DNA of 30,486 nucleotides from Chitinispirillaceae bacterium. GTDB taxonomy: Bacteria > Fibrobacterota > Chitinivibrionia > Chitinivibrionales > Chitinispirillaceae. Position 1 is the stretch's first letter; every line of letters begins with the position of its first letter. The notes below the pieces were generated by a model. That model saw only the letters and a program-made list of their open reading frames with translations, searched no databases and was not told the origin of the DNA. The position numbers and the translations under genes are program-made. The stretch is from the NCBI GenBank assembly GCA_016932075.1, contig JAFGDP010000103.1, positions 1-30,486 of the forward strand. The letters are read 5' to 3'. Below are positions 1 through 8,399 of this stretch, in pieces.

Positions 1-69
1 CAGGGAAGCTATACTTTTTCATCTCGGCGGTCTCGATTTAATGCCGAAAGGTGTTACACTCAGCCACCA

Positions 70-222
70 TTAATCCGGTAGCGCCAATATGTTTAAAGCC
101 TTTTGGTTATTAACGAGAGAAGCATTTAATGCACAGTAAGAATAGAAGAATTGAATAGCAGATTCTACTTCGACTCGGAATACTTCAAGTTCATCTGCAA
201 ATTCAACTGCTTTTACCTTCAT
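70..222 (-). pseudogene. N-terminal fragment of a hypothetical protein
   Basis: A 50-codon ORF starts at the ATG at 222 and stops at TAA 70-72. It reads MKVKAVEFADELEVFRVEVE and continues with IQFFYSYCALN. I recall similar starts in longer (about 200 aa) uncharacterised helical bacterial proteins, possibly HEPN/AbiU2-like. That comparison is from memory and unverified. If it is right, this is an N-terminal fragment cut off by a stop. There is no good Shine-Dalgarno upstream. It lies 77 nt downstream of the nuclease operon on the same strand. The other possibility is a genuine 50-aa peptide. Confidence 0.4.
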
Positions 223-299
223 ATTTTTTTATCATAATCCCGAAATAATAGTATTTAGCTGATAACCCTACAATCCCCACTTTCCCAGCTCAACCCTCG

Positions 300-1454
300 C
301 TATCTGCACTCCCAGCAATCAACTCCCTGATGTCCTGAACAAGCACCGCTGCCAGTTCTGGAATCGGTCGTCCCATCTTTACACTTCGCGGATATTCTTT
401 GAGCTTTCGGGCAATCCTTCCTGCAATCTGCTTTCACAACCCCATCGTCATCTTTTGTACCTATCAATCTGAATATCACTGGGTCATGGTCTGAATAATA
501 CTGCCTGAATTCATTATGAACGTATGGGTCGCCGGGATAAGGGCCCGTCGATGTCCATTTGGGCTTCATAACTTCGACAAGGTTTATTACCTGAAAATCA
601 AAGGCGGAATCTATCTCGTTAGACGTGAAGGTCGGATTATACATCACATGGTCATACGGCTTACCGCCTTCTGCTCCTGTAAGATTGGTAGTCGTTAAAC
701 GGCATTCATCATTCAGCGAGAGAAAGCCAGTGGGAGTGGCATTCGCAAGCTCGGTTGCCGAATAAATATTCATATCACCGAGAATAATAAAATCCTTCTC
801 AACGCTATCCTGATTAGAAACCCAATTGGAAATGCTTAGTAGCTCATGCTTCCTTCGTTCCTTTTCAGATGAACTTGAACCCGGCTGTAAGTGAACCGGA
901 ATTAGAACAAAATCCATTGAACTATCAGGCGTTCGGAAGCCGAAAGCATACGGCACTCGCTGATAATCAGGATTATGATATCGTGGCTCGGAAATAAAGC
1001 CCATCGGCAGGTCTGTAGCAATCTGGACCTTATTCGGCTTAAAGAATACTACCCACCATTCCATAGCCGTACCACCAGTATGAGGCGTTTGACCGGGGCC
1101 AGTCTGCTCCGAAGATAACACGTAATTAAACCCATTTGGAGCCATCGCATCGAAAAACGCCTTTGATTCAATATCACTGGTATACGTTTGACCGTCAGGA
1201 TATGTACCATCTACAGGAGGGGATACTAATTCTTGGACTGCAACAATGTCATAGGTCTTCACAATATCTGCCAAGGCTGCGTTATCTCTTTTCTGGAAGC
1301 TTCCGAGAAATTGAATATTGAATGAACAAACTGTGAGCGTATCAGGTTTAACATTAGAACCAGTAGTTTGCGTACCGCCCCCAATGACCGCGACACCGAC
1401 CGAGCCTATTACAATCCCGCCTACGATTAAAGATGATACGACGAATTTATTCAT
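300..1454 (-). CDS. Exported endonuclease/exonuclease/phosphatase-fold nuclease
   Basis: This 384-aa protein has the DNase-I/EEP fold, a metal-dependent phosphodiesterase that probably acts on DNA or RNA outside the cytoplasm. Residues 1-27 form a hydrophobic signal or anchor helix. The family motifs are present in order: SFNIQFLG with Asn46, VQE with catalytic Glu75, GDMN near residue 226 and SDHDPV near residue 321. The last ~45 residues form a Cys-rich tail (ADCRKDCPK, then CKDGT...GACSGHQGV...CWEC) resembling the small DUF3761 motif. The gene starts 9 nt after the thermonuclease stop codon and is the last intact gene of the operon. The nuclease fold is clear. The substrate is unknown, and the tail could be a wall- or metal-binding module. 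Confidence 0.88.
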   Translation of the reverse strand: MNKFVVSSLIVGGIVIGSVGVAVIGGGTQTTGSNVKPDTLTVCSFNIQFLGSFQKRDNAALADIVKTYDIVAVQELVSPPVDGTYPDGQTYTSDIESKAFFDAMAPNGFNYVLSSEQTGPGQTPHTGGTAMEWWVVFFKPNKVQIATDLPMGFISEPRYHNPDYQRVPYAFGFRTPDSSMDFVLIPVHLQPGSSSSEKERRKHELLSISNWVSNQDSVEKDFIILGDMNIYSATELANATPTGFLSLNDECRLTTTNLTGAEGGKPYDHVMYNPTFTSNEIDSAFDFQVINLVEVMKPKWTSTGPYPGDPYVHNEFRQYYSDHDPVIFRLIGTKDDDGVVKADCRKDCPKAQRISAKCKDGTTDSRTGSGACSGHQGVDCWECR

Positions 1455-1463
1455 TTATTCTCT

Positions 1464-2312
1464 TTAGCCTCCATGTTGCCAGCAGTAGTTAGAGCCGGGT
1501 TTTGCCATTCGTTTACATTGAGTCCCTTTTTTAGTCGTTGCCTGACATCTGCCCCCGCCGCTTGGTTGAGTATATGGCTGAGATTGAATATTCTGGCTTC
1601 CTGATGAACTGGATTCCAAGGTAGCATTATCGCCCGTCGTTTCACCTGTCGGTGGACAGCAGACCCCGCATGGAGTTAAACCAGCGGCAAGAGCGTCTTT
1701 TACTGTCGTAGGGATTCTGCTTTTAAGATACCTACATCCGTCTCTATGATACTTCTTCCCTGAAACCGTTTTAAAAACCTGCTCCGATGAAACATCTGCG
1801 GTTGTTTGTTCGCTATTAGAAGTTGAAACAGCCGTTTTCCCTCCGCCATGCCTCCAATCCCAAGGAGCTACAGGATTCGGGTCTGACCACAAGCCCCTGC
1901 CCATGTCTTTCGCTTCGAGTTCTAAGGAAGCAAGAGTTTTATCATCAGGAGCATATTCCCGATACCACCATGCCAATCCCTCTTGAACAAGTATTTGGTT
2001 TACTGATTTACCATCCGGCAAAATTATTTCTGCTACCGTTCGACCATACTTATCGATTGTAATAGGATTAACGGTTACATTCTGACCAAAGGCAAGCTTA
2101 CTTGCTAACTGTTTAGCTTTATTTCCCCACGGCTGTCCACTCTCAGGAGCATCAATTCCTTGTAGGCGAATTTTCTCCGCTTTTCCATCATGCATTACTT
2201 GGAAAGTGTCCCCATCAGTAATTCCCACGACCTTCCCAGTCCATGACGAAAGGGCGAAGGCGGTGAAAAACGTCAACAAGAACATCGCAGATGAATTAAC
2301 TATTGTTTTCAT
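1464..2312 (-). CDS. Secreted thermonuclease (staphylococcal nuclease-like) with two Cys-rich C-terminal modules
   Basis: This 282-aa Ca2+-dependent nuclease homologue has a signal peptide at residues 1-22. The SNase domain (about 25-155) keeps all key residues: Asp33/Asp35 in TDGDTF, Arg49 in IRLQG, Asp54 and Glu57 in IDAPES, and Arg91 in YGRTVAE. Two small domains follow. The first (about 183-220) is KYHRDGCRYLK then PCGVCCP, a metal-binding pattern seen behind many bacterial SNases. The second, at the extreme C-terminus, is RCQATTKKGTQCKR...YCWQH, a Cys/His zinc-type motif. A strong ribosome site (GAAGGAGG) precedes the ATG at 2312. It is operonic with the EEP nuclease 9 nt downstream, so two exported nucleases are co-expressed. 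Confidence 0.92.
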   Translation of the reverse strand: MKTIVNSSAMFLLTFFTAFALSSWTGKVVGITDGDTFQVMHDGKAEKIRLQGIDAPESGQPWGNKAKQLASKLAFGQNVTVNPITIDKYGRTVAEIILPDGKSVNQILVQEGLAWWYREYAPDDKTLASLELEAKDMGRGLWSDPNPVAPWDWRHGGGKTAVSTSNSEQTTADVSSEQVFKTVSGKKYHRDGCRYLKSRIPTTVKDALAAGLTPCGVCCPPTGETTGDNATLESSSSGSQNIQSQPYTQPSGGGRCQATTKKGTQCKRMAKPGSNYCWQHGG

Positions 2313-2358
2313 CCGAACCTCCTTCGCTTGTCAACAGGACCGCTCCAGTTCTACCGTG

Positions 2359-2562
2359 CTATTTTGACCTGTTGTATGGCCTTTGGTTCGTAGGCTTGAG
2401 TGATATGTTTGCTTCAGAAGCCTTTGTTCTCACAGAACCTTCGGTTCTGCCAAGTTTGAGGCCAATCACTCTGGTAGGAGTGTTCTGATGTGCTAATGAG
2501 CGCAGATTGGACACCTCTTTACTTGACCACTCTTTACCGGAATTTCTATTGTACTTCGCCAT
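2359..2562 (-). CDS. Small SANT/Myb-like putative DNA-binding protein
   Basis: The protein is 67 aa. The start at 2562 is chosen because AAAAGGAGG sits a few bases upstream, whereas the longer frame to 2658 runs back into the membrane-protein gene. The sequence begins MAKYNRNSGKEWSSKEV and contains TPTRVIGLKLGRT followed by a helix with EGSVRTKASE, then SLKPTNQ. The pattern of a W-S-x-x-E helix, then the R-V-I-G-x-K-L-G-R-T turn, then a V-x-x-K-A helix fits the SANT/HTH-like fold of a widespread small protein family. It may be the operon's regulator, but its function is unproven. It sits between the membrane protein (22 nt) and the thermonuclease (46 nt). Confidence 0.78.
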   Translation of the reverse strand: MAKYNRNSGKEWSSKEVSNLRSLAHQNTPTRVIGLKLGRTEGSVRTKASEANISLKPTNQRPYNRSK

Positions 2563-2584
2563 AAACGTACCTCCTTTTAAAAAA

Positions 2585-3235
2585 TCAAACTTGTGATTCC
2601 TCCACAAGAACATTAGCAACAAAGCGATTCCCGTAATTACGTGCGGATGTAGCAACAATCAGGTATTGCGCGAGGATTGCCACAGTATATAAAACGGATA
2701 GTCTCCATCCAATGGTACTCAAGAATGTGCCAGATGAAAAAACCACTACAAACAATGCTGCTATTGCAGTTATATCACGAGTCAGTAAATAATTGCGATG
2801 AGCCTCTATAACGATAGGCTTATCAACGTGGGTCTTGTAAAGGTGATACCATTTGGCATTCTGCTCCTTTGGTTCCAATGGAACAGAGCCGAGTTTCGTA
2901 CTTATTCTCGCGACGTCAATTCGAGGGTCGGTTTGCATAATAACTGAGAAAGCGCGGCAACCTGGCAAAGGATTACGCCACCTCCAAAAAACAAGACGAG
3001 CTTTACCCAAGTCTCCAATAACACCATTAAGAATGATAGTTATTAGCGGAAAGCAGAGGGCAAGCAAACCATCCTTAGCGGAAAGATTTTGCCAAAAATG
3101 GTCAATCGAAGTCATAGTAAGCTGTTTGCCGATGATAACCGAAAGGAATATGGCACTATTAACCACAATAAATAAACGTAGCCACCAAACGTTCTTTCCT
3201 TTCAGACGTGGTTGGTTCGTTTCCATGTTTGCCAT
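2585..3235 (-). CDS. Four-helix membrane protein paired with the metallo-beta-lactamase
   Basis: The protein is 216 aa. Hydrophobic helices lie near residues 18-36, 55-74, 150-170 and 176-196. They are arranged as two hairpins around a ~75-residue soluble loop. The loop contains WRWRNPLPGCRAFS, DPRIDVARI and PKEQNAKWYHLYK, and is likely cytoplasmic. The start is 2 nt after the stop of the MBL gene, so translation is probably coupled. The two-plus-two helix layout recalls the SLATT and S-4TM membrane effectors of defence islands. That is architectural resemblance only; I cannot assign it to a named family. A pore-forming effector or a membrane anchor for the MBL partner are both possible. Confidence 0.8.
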   Translation of the reverse strand: MANMETNQPRLKGKNVWWLRLFIVVNSAIFLSVIIGKQLTMTSIDHFWQNLSAKDGLLALCFPLITIILNGVIGDLGKARLVFWRWRNPLPGCRAFSVIMQTDPRIDVARISTKLGSVPLEPKEQNAKWYHLYKTHVDKPIVIEAHRNYLLTRDITAIAALFVVVFSSGTFLSTIGWRLSVLYTVAILAQYLIVATSARNYGNRFVANVLVEESQV

Positions 3236-3237
3236 TG

Positions 3238-4335
3238 TTATTCCTCAACTTCGTTATAGAAGGGAAGCGGGACAGAGTTGCTCCAGCCACGACTCGGTGC
3301 GTTTTCGTATTGGCATTTCATGTTGCCAGCCGTAATATGAACGGGTGCACCTCGACGAAGAAATGCATTTGTAACCTTCTTTGCTGGGTGCTTGGGCGCA
3401 CCGTCAGGTGAAACAGAAGCAATTGCTGTCTTTATTATAGTCGGCTGGGATGTTTTTGGGCCAATCAATGTATTTAACAACGTCGGCCCTATATTTCGTC
3501 TGCTTCCGTGATGGGGCACCTGAATAAATTTCATCGTTGAGAAATTGAAATTCTCGGCTTGTAACCTTCCAATCGCTTCAGATAAGGCGGGAATTCCAGC
3601 GTCACCAGTAAACAGTAGGTTATCTTCACCAATTGTAAATAATATTATTGTAGACGAATTGTTTTCGGCGCTTGTCTCGCCGGTATCATCAAGTGTTTCA
3701 AAACCCCAATTTTCTGCTACCTTTTTAACGGCTTCTTTTGCCTCCTTGTAGAATTGCGCAAATCCAACACCCATACCAGCCTTGGGTTCAGGCGTTCCTC
3801 GATAGCCGGGTAGAAGAGTCTTGTAGAATTCTTCTGTAGGTCCCAAGACGCGCATACTTTTATTAAAACCAGTTAATCCGCAGAATGGTTCCATAATATT
3901 AATGTTCTTCTGCTTTGCTATCTTTTCGAGGTTGCGAGTAGTATCAAGTGATTCCCTCAACGCTCGTTTGACGCCCTCATCAGTTACGCGGTCGTCTTCA
4001 AACATATGTGAAGTATCTTGCGTATGATTCCAAGGCAAGTGCATTAACAGATTTCCGACATTCAATTCAGTTAGTACGACTTCAAGCCCAGAAGCGTGGT
4101 CGTTATCAGGATGAGTTGAAATGACAACATCCACATTGAAAGTCTTGTAATAATCACGGATGTGTTTTACCAACGCCGTGCCAGAGTCCTTGAAACCGCC
4201 GTCAATTACGACAACGTTCTGTTCCGGTGGAATAGCAAGAAGGTTACCAAAGCGTAAGGCTATAGCATCGCCGCATTTCTCACCATCACCTACAGGCAAG
4301 AAATCGACTTCGTATCCGATTGTTTGGGGGTTCAT
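3238..4335 (-). CDS. ComEC/Rec2-like metallo-beta-lactamase-fold hydrolase
   Basis: This 365-aa protein has no signal peptide or membrane segment. It is the stand-alone MBL domain type related to the C-terminal domain of the competence protein ComEC. Visible motifs are VVVIDGG (46-52), THPDNDH (74-80, the HxDxDH metal site), FTGDAG (about 244) and VPHHGSR (about 271). In ComEC this domain is thought to degrade the non-transported DNA strand, so nucleic acid is the likely substrate. The first ATG lies 11 nt after the methyltransferase stop, and the four-helix membrane gene begins 2 nt downstream. The tight MBL-membrane pairing embedded in a restriction-modification operon is unusual. Confidence 0.87.
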   Translation of the reverse strand: MNPQTIGYEVDFLPVGDGEKCGDAIALRFGNLLAIPPEQNVVVIDGGFKDSGTALVKHIRDYYKTFNVDVVISTHPDNDHASGLEVVLTELNVGNLLMHLPWNHTQDTSHMFEDDRVTDEGVKRALRESLDTTRNLEKIAKQKNINIMEPFCGLTGFNKSMRVLGPTEEFYKTLLPGYRGTPEPKAGMGVGFAQFYKEAKEAVKKVAENWGFETLDDTGETSAENNSSTIILFTIGEDNLLFTGDAGIPALSEAIGRLQAENFNFSTMKFIQVPHHGSRRNIGPTLLNTLIGPKTSQPTIIKTAIASVSPDGAPKHPAKKVTNAFLRRGAPVHITAGNMKCQYENAPSRGWSNSVPLPFYNEVEE

Positions 4336-4346
4336 AATTAATCCAT

Positions 4347-7163
4347 TTATTCAAAATATTGGAACTCCTGAACCAACAGCCGATAAATTTCTTCCCGCAC
4401 TTCCTTTGTCTTTGCAGAAATTTGTTCAAAAAGATTCAGCAGGTCTTCTGCATTGTGTAGTTCTGTATATTTCCTGATTTGAATAAGTCCTGAATGTGGA
4501 GTGACAAAATCCTTATAGTCGAAATACTTGAAATACGGCTCGTCTTGCAGACCTACGCTGTATAGATTTTGTCCTTTGCAGTATTTCTGATTCCACTTCT
4601 TGTAGAGTTGTTTTATAAGCTCGACCAACTCGCTAGCCAATACCGGCTTGGCAACAATTTCTCTATTCAGAGTCGTTGACCAGAACGATTCTTGATTAGT
4701 TGGGCAGAGCGGATTATCAACGAACACTTCTGGAGCGCCTTTCACTGGATTGTCTTTCTCAAACTTCGTTACCACGCATCGGTTCTCCGCCAAGCCAAAT
4801 GCGAAACAGAGTGAATAGAAAAATTTCTCCTTTTCCTTCGGAATTATCGGCACCCAGACATCGAACTGGTTTGCCCAGACCGGATAAACACCGTTTAGGG
4901 CCTTAGTAATTGCAAACCATGTAAATATCTTACGTGCTGAAGGCAAATCGTAAGAACAATAACCATACTTATCTGTTGGGCCACTGTGAATGCGCGTCTT
5001 GTTGCTGGACTTGAGGTCAGTGTCCAATCTGAACCATACACGGTCGCTTTTTGTTGATATTCTTCCAATGGTATCCTGTCGAATTCTAACGGGAGTATTA
5101 TCATCCATGAATCCAATGAAGGAGGAATCTGCTACCCCATACGTTTTCTTGTTGTTTCTCCTTGGGTCACGTGTGGGAAGTCCACCATACACCACACTTG
5201 ATTTTAATTCTAACGCCGTGGGGTCACGCTTAAAATCATACATCTGCTGACCACTCCAGCTCTTGATTGATTCTTTATTTGATGAAAGCGGAACTCTAGA
5301 AGCTTCTCGAATGACACTTTTCAACTTCGTGCTCAAGGACTTTATATTTTGATTCCAATTAACCTCAAGGCTCTCGTGTTTTAAGTACGTCAAATCCAAC
5401 ACTTCCACGTTGTTATTATTACCATTTTCGTTGCGGTGGTAACTCCATATTGTGAACGAAACCGGGAATCTACCTTGGATTTTAAAAAACTCATTCCCAA
5501 GAATAATGAAACCCTTCTCGTATTTGAAATACTTGTCGAAGATTTTCCTGAACTCAATATAGGTCGGCCTCGGAATCAGCCATGATGTCGGGGTGAAGAT
5601 GAGAATCAACGGCGTTTCGACTTTCTTTTTATCCAATGGTTCGGGAAGATGAATGTCATCTAAGTTCAATTCCATTGTTTCCAGTTCGCCCATTTGCACG
5701 CGGGCGATATTAATAATTTGCCCAAGGAAGGCCAAATATCGTTCTTTCCCAGCGTCATCACCGGTCAACTCCAGAATTGATGGATGTATTGGATATGACG
5801 CTTCGACTGCGTCGCGGACATTCTCGTTCTCGTCTGTGCTTTTGTAGGGTGGATTGAGTAAAAATGCTATAGGCTTATCGAACTTGAACTTTTCTCCTTT
5901 CAGTTCAGTCATAAGGCAGCTAACATATTTCTCAGCCGATTTATCTAAAAAATTCAAGCCTTCATTTGTGCTCGTCTTTGGAATGATAGTAAATCCGCCT
6001 TCAATTTGCTCTGGGTCAAGCTTCATCCGTCGCTCGATTGTTTTGAGTAGGTCAGGCTGTAACTCGGAGATAATTTTACGCTTTAGGTGCCCTCTCCAAC
6101 TCGTTACCAAATTTCCAGAGCCACCGGCAGGGTCAAGAACGATATATTTGTCGCTTAATCTCTTCTCAAAATATTCGTGAACAAACCATAGGGCAAACTT
6201 ACTGAGGTTGTTGTCTGTGAAAAAAATACCATGCTGCTTGGCATATTCGGGCTTGAGGCGGGTGATAACTTCGTCGAACCGACTGAAGTAGTAATCAACC
6301 GTAAGACCAGAGCCTTCGTTGGTAAAAACAAATCGACTCTCCACGAACTTTTTAAACTCTTCATGGAAGCGCGGTTTGATTTTTAGTTTTTCGCTTACTT
6401 TTGACCCCCTCTTTCCGGTCACGTAAACTTCATCGGACTCGTCAGTGGCAACCGTTGATGTAACATCCCAGAAACCGACAATAGCATAGAAGCAATGGAC
6501 GGCATCTAAAGGGTCTTCAAAAAATCTTTCAAGCTGTGCGATGTGGTCTATGAAGTTATGTGTGTTAATCTGTATACGTTCGGCGTCTAAGTTCTTTAGC
6601 GCCTGAACGAACTCTGGAAGTGCCGTGTCAAAATCCCTCTTGAATAATCCTTCAAAGTCTTGAGGGTCTAATTTGAATATGGCTGTTTTAAGGATTTCGA
6701 TGGCCTGCCCTTTTGTAGTCTTCTTTTCGTTGAGGACACCGATGGCACTCGGAGGTTTTGCCGCATCCGATTCAGCCGATAATCGCTTTGCAAATTCGGG
6801 TATATTATTCACTTTCCATACAGCAACGAAATATTTAGCAACAACACAGACAGCAGAATACGTCAACCCAAGCTTCGCGTAATGAAGAGCTTGGTAAAAT
6901 CCTTTGAGATAATCTTCGCTATCGGATTTCAACTCAACCAAGAGCTTGCCCTCGATGTATATATCCGCCCCAGCAGCATTAGTTTCCTTTTTAAACTTGT
7001 TGCCGAATAATTTAAGGAATAGCGGAAAAGCCAAATGGTTCTTGGCATTCTCAGTTCCGGGGTTCTCCAGATATTGTCTGAACTGGTCGAGTTCTTTTTC
7101 TTCTCGTGCCATTACGCTTCCTGAGCCTTTCTCATCACTTTTCTGCTGTTTCGGTCTATTCAT
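4347..7163 (-). CDS. N6-adenine DNA methyltransferase with N-terminal PD-(D/E)XK-like nuclease motif (type IIG-like)
   Basis: The protein is 938 aa. The N-terminal part (about 20-120) shows GADIYIEGKLLVELK, a plausible PD-(D/E)XK core with Asp67, Glu77 and Lys79, preceded by a helical region. The methyltransferase core follows, with motif I VLDPAGGSGNLV near residue 345 and motif IV LLNPPY near residue 436. The ~400-residue C-terminal part probably holds target recognition. It contains WVPIIPKEKEKFF and a helical end. Length and order (nuclease, methylase, recognition) resemble type IIG enzymes. The start at 7163 overlaps the upstream restriction gene stop as ATGA, indicating translational coupling. 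A Met at residue 18 is a less likely start. It is not clear whether the N-terminal motif is catalytic or only structural. Confidence 0.85.
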   Translation of the reverse strand: MNRPKQQKSDEKGSGSVMAREEKELDQFRQYLENPGTENAKNHLAFPLFLKLFGNKFKKETNAAGADIYIEGKLLVELKSDSEDYLKGFYQALHYAKLGLTYSAVCVVAKYFVAVWKVNNIPEFAKRLSAESDAAKPPSAIGVLNEKKTTKGQAIEILKTAIFKLDPQDFEGLFKRDFDTALPEFVQALKNLDAERIQINTHNFIDHIAQLERFFEDPLDAVHCFYAIVGFWDVTSTVATDESDEVYVTGKRGSKVSEKLKIKPRFHEEFKKFVESRFVFTNEGSGLTVDYYFSRFDEVITRLKPEYAKQHGIFFTDNNLSKFALWFVHEYFEKRLSDKYIVLDPAGGSGNLVTSWRGHLKRKIISELQPDLLKTIERRMKLDPEQIEGGFTIIPKTSTNEGLNFLDKSAEKYVSCLMTELKGEKFKFDKPIAFLLNPPYKSTDENENVRDAVEASYPIHPSILELTGDDAGKERYLAFLGQIINIARVQMGELETMELNLDDIHLPEPLDKKKVETPLILIFTPTSWLIPRPTYIEFRKIFDKYFKYEKGFIILGNEFFKIQGRFPVSFTIWSYHRNENGNNNNVEVLDLTYLKHESLEVNWNQNIKSLSTKLKSVIREASRVPLSSNKESIKSWSGQQMYDFKRDPTALELKSSVVYGGLPTRDPRRNNKKTYGVADSSFIGFMDDNTPVRIRQDTIGRISTKSDRVWFRLDTDLKSSNKTRIHSGPTDKYGYCSYDLPSARKIFTWFAITKALNGVYPVWANQFDVWVPIIPKEKEKFFYSLCFAFGLAENRCVVTKFEKDNPVKGAPEVFVDNPLCPTNQESFWSTTLNREIVAKPVLASELVELIKQLYKKWNQKYCKGQNLYSVGLQDEPYFKYFDYKDFVTPHSGLIQIRKYTELHNAEDLLNLFEQISAKTKEVREEIYRLLVQEFQYFE

Positions 7164-8152
7164 TCTTCAATAATTAACCCCCACATCTTCTTCAATGGTA
7201 ACTCGGCTTTTAATTCATCGTCAAAACGGTCGTAATACCTAAAGATTTCTTCAAGTAAATTGCCTTGATCCCACAAACGGATAGAAAAGAAAGCGTCCCG
7301 TGCTTCATTAATCGTATTTGGTGTAAATCCACCCCAAGAAATTAGTAATCCCTGTTCGGCTCTGACTTTTGACATAACTCCTTGCAGTTCTCTTAAAACT
7401 TTAACATCGACAGCCGAAGAAGATGATTTGACCTGCACACAAACTCTTGGTTTATCGAACCCCAAAGGACCCGCTGCTGCTAATATATCAACTCCACCAT
7501 CTGGGCCTGGCGCTGATTGTTTTGTGATATAACCCTGAGCTTTTAGAATAGCATCAACTAATCTCGCTAACCCATGCCCCTTAAATTTAGCGTTTATATG
7601 CTTTGTAATTTGGTCTTTAGCGTATTCCTCGATATCAATAACCCCTTCTCGCTCAGGCTCATCTTCTACTACTGGAGTAACCTCACCTTTAAGGAGTTTT
7701 TTAACACGATTTTCCGCATCGTTTCTTTCTATCTGGCAGACAGTCATAAATGCGCCAAAAGAATAAAGGATATCTTGGTCAAATGCAGACCTTGGAATTG
7801 TTTTAATCCATTTTACATGTCGAAGGTGTTTTATATTTGGAGATATTTGCTTGAATTCATAGTCGCTTTCTACTTTACCAATTGAAATCCCAGATTGCAT
7901 CTTAAGCGGGAGAGCCACAAGGTCTCCTTTTTGAATTTCCCGAACGAATCTCCATATCTGACCAACGGCATTTGCTACTTGCATTTTTTTTGAGTCGGGA
8001 TTCAGTTTTAGATATAACTCCGATAATTCTTCTCTGGATTTAATATTTGATAAATCATCAAAGTCATCCCATCCGATTGTTACTACACTGTTATCGAGCG
8101 CTTCCTGTTCTTGTTCTCCATGACCTCCTGCTCTTACTAGCCATAGGCTCAT
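7160..8152 (-). CDS. Mrr-type restriction endonuclease with N-terminal EVE/PUA-like domain (COG4127-like)
   Basis: The protein is 330 aa. The N-terminal ~140 residues (WLVRAGGHGEQEQ, then VVTIGWDDF, IWRFVREIQKGDLVALP) resemble the EVE/PUA-like modified-base reader of COG4127 endonucleases. The C-terminal Mrr_cat domain (about 175-300) has GPDGGVDILA near residue 220 and VCVQVKSS near residue 240, matching the Asp...QxK active site of the Mrr clade. A good ribosome site, AAAAAGGAG, precedes the ATG at 8152. It is the first gene of the long operon, and its stop overlaps the methyltransferase start by 4 nt. It may cut modified or unmodified foreign DNA in concert with the methyltransferase. Which modification it recognises cannot be read from sequence. 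Confidence 0.88.
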   Translation of the reverse strand: MSLWLVRAGGHGEQEQEALDNSVVTIGWDDFDDLSNIKSREELSELYLKLNPDSKKMQVANAVGQIWRFVREIQKGDLVALPLKMQSGISIGKVESDYEFKQISPNIKHLRHVKWIKTIPRSAFDQDILYSFGAFMTVCQIERNDAENRVKKLLKGEVTPVVEDEPEREGVIDIEEYAKDQITKHINAKFKGHGLARLVDAILKAQGYITKQSAPGPDGGVDILAAAGPLGFDKPRVCVQVKSSSSAVDVKVLRELQGVMSKVRAEQGLLISWGGFTPNTINEARDAFFSIRLWDQGNLLEEIFRYYDRFDDELKAELPLKKMWGLIIEE

Positions 8153-8399
8153 ATTATCATCTCCTTTTTAATTGTTCTCGACAGTTGTTTTCACCTGCGA
8201 TGACGTAAATGTAAGCTTGAACCATGTAACTTTCGGAAGGAAATACAAAAACGGCAAAATTCGTGGAGGTGACCATGAAAGAACCTCAATGTGTGTGACA
8301 ACAAAACTAACTTCTGCTATGCAGTTAATAAAGGCGATTGAACATAGCCTCTAATTATCTATTCCGCCACATAATATTACAACGAAATCAAGTTCGGGG

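Noticed and set aside
1..22. Possible start of a further minus-strand gene (MKKYSFP...) at the left edge
   Set aside because: Only seven codons are visible and the ribosome site is weak.
8172..8354. 60-codon plus-strand frame between the restriction operon and the DUF6941-like gene
   Set aside because: It has no ribosome site at the start. An internal GGAGGTGACC-ATG opens only seven codons. Probably non-coding upstream DNA.
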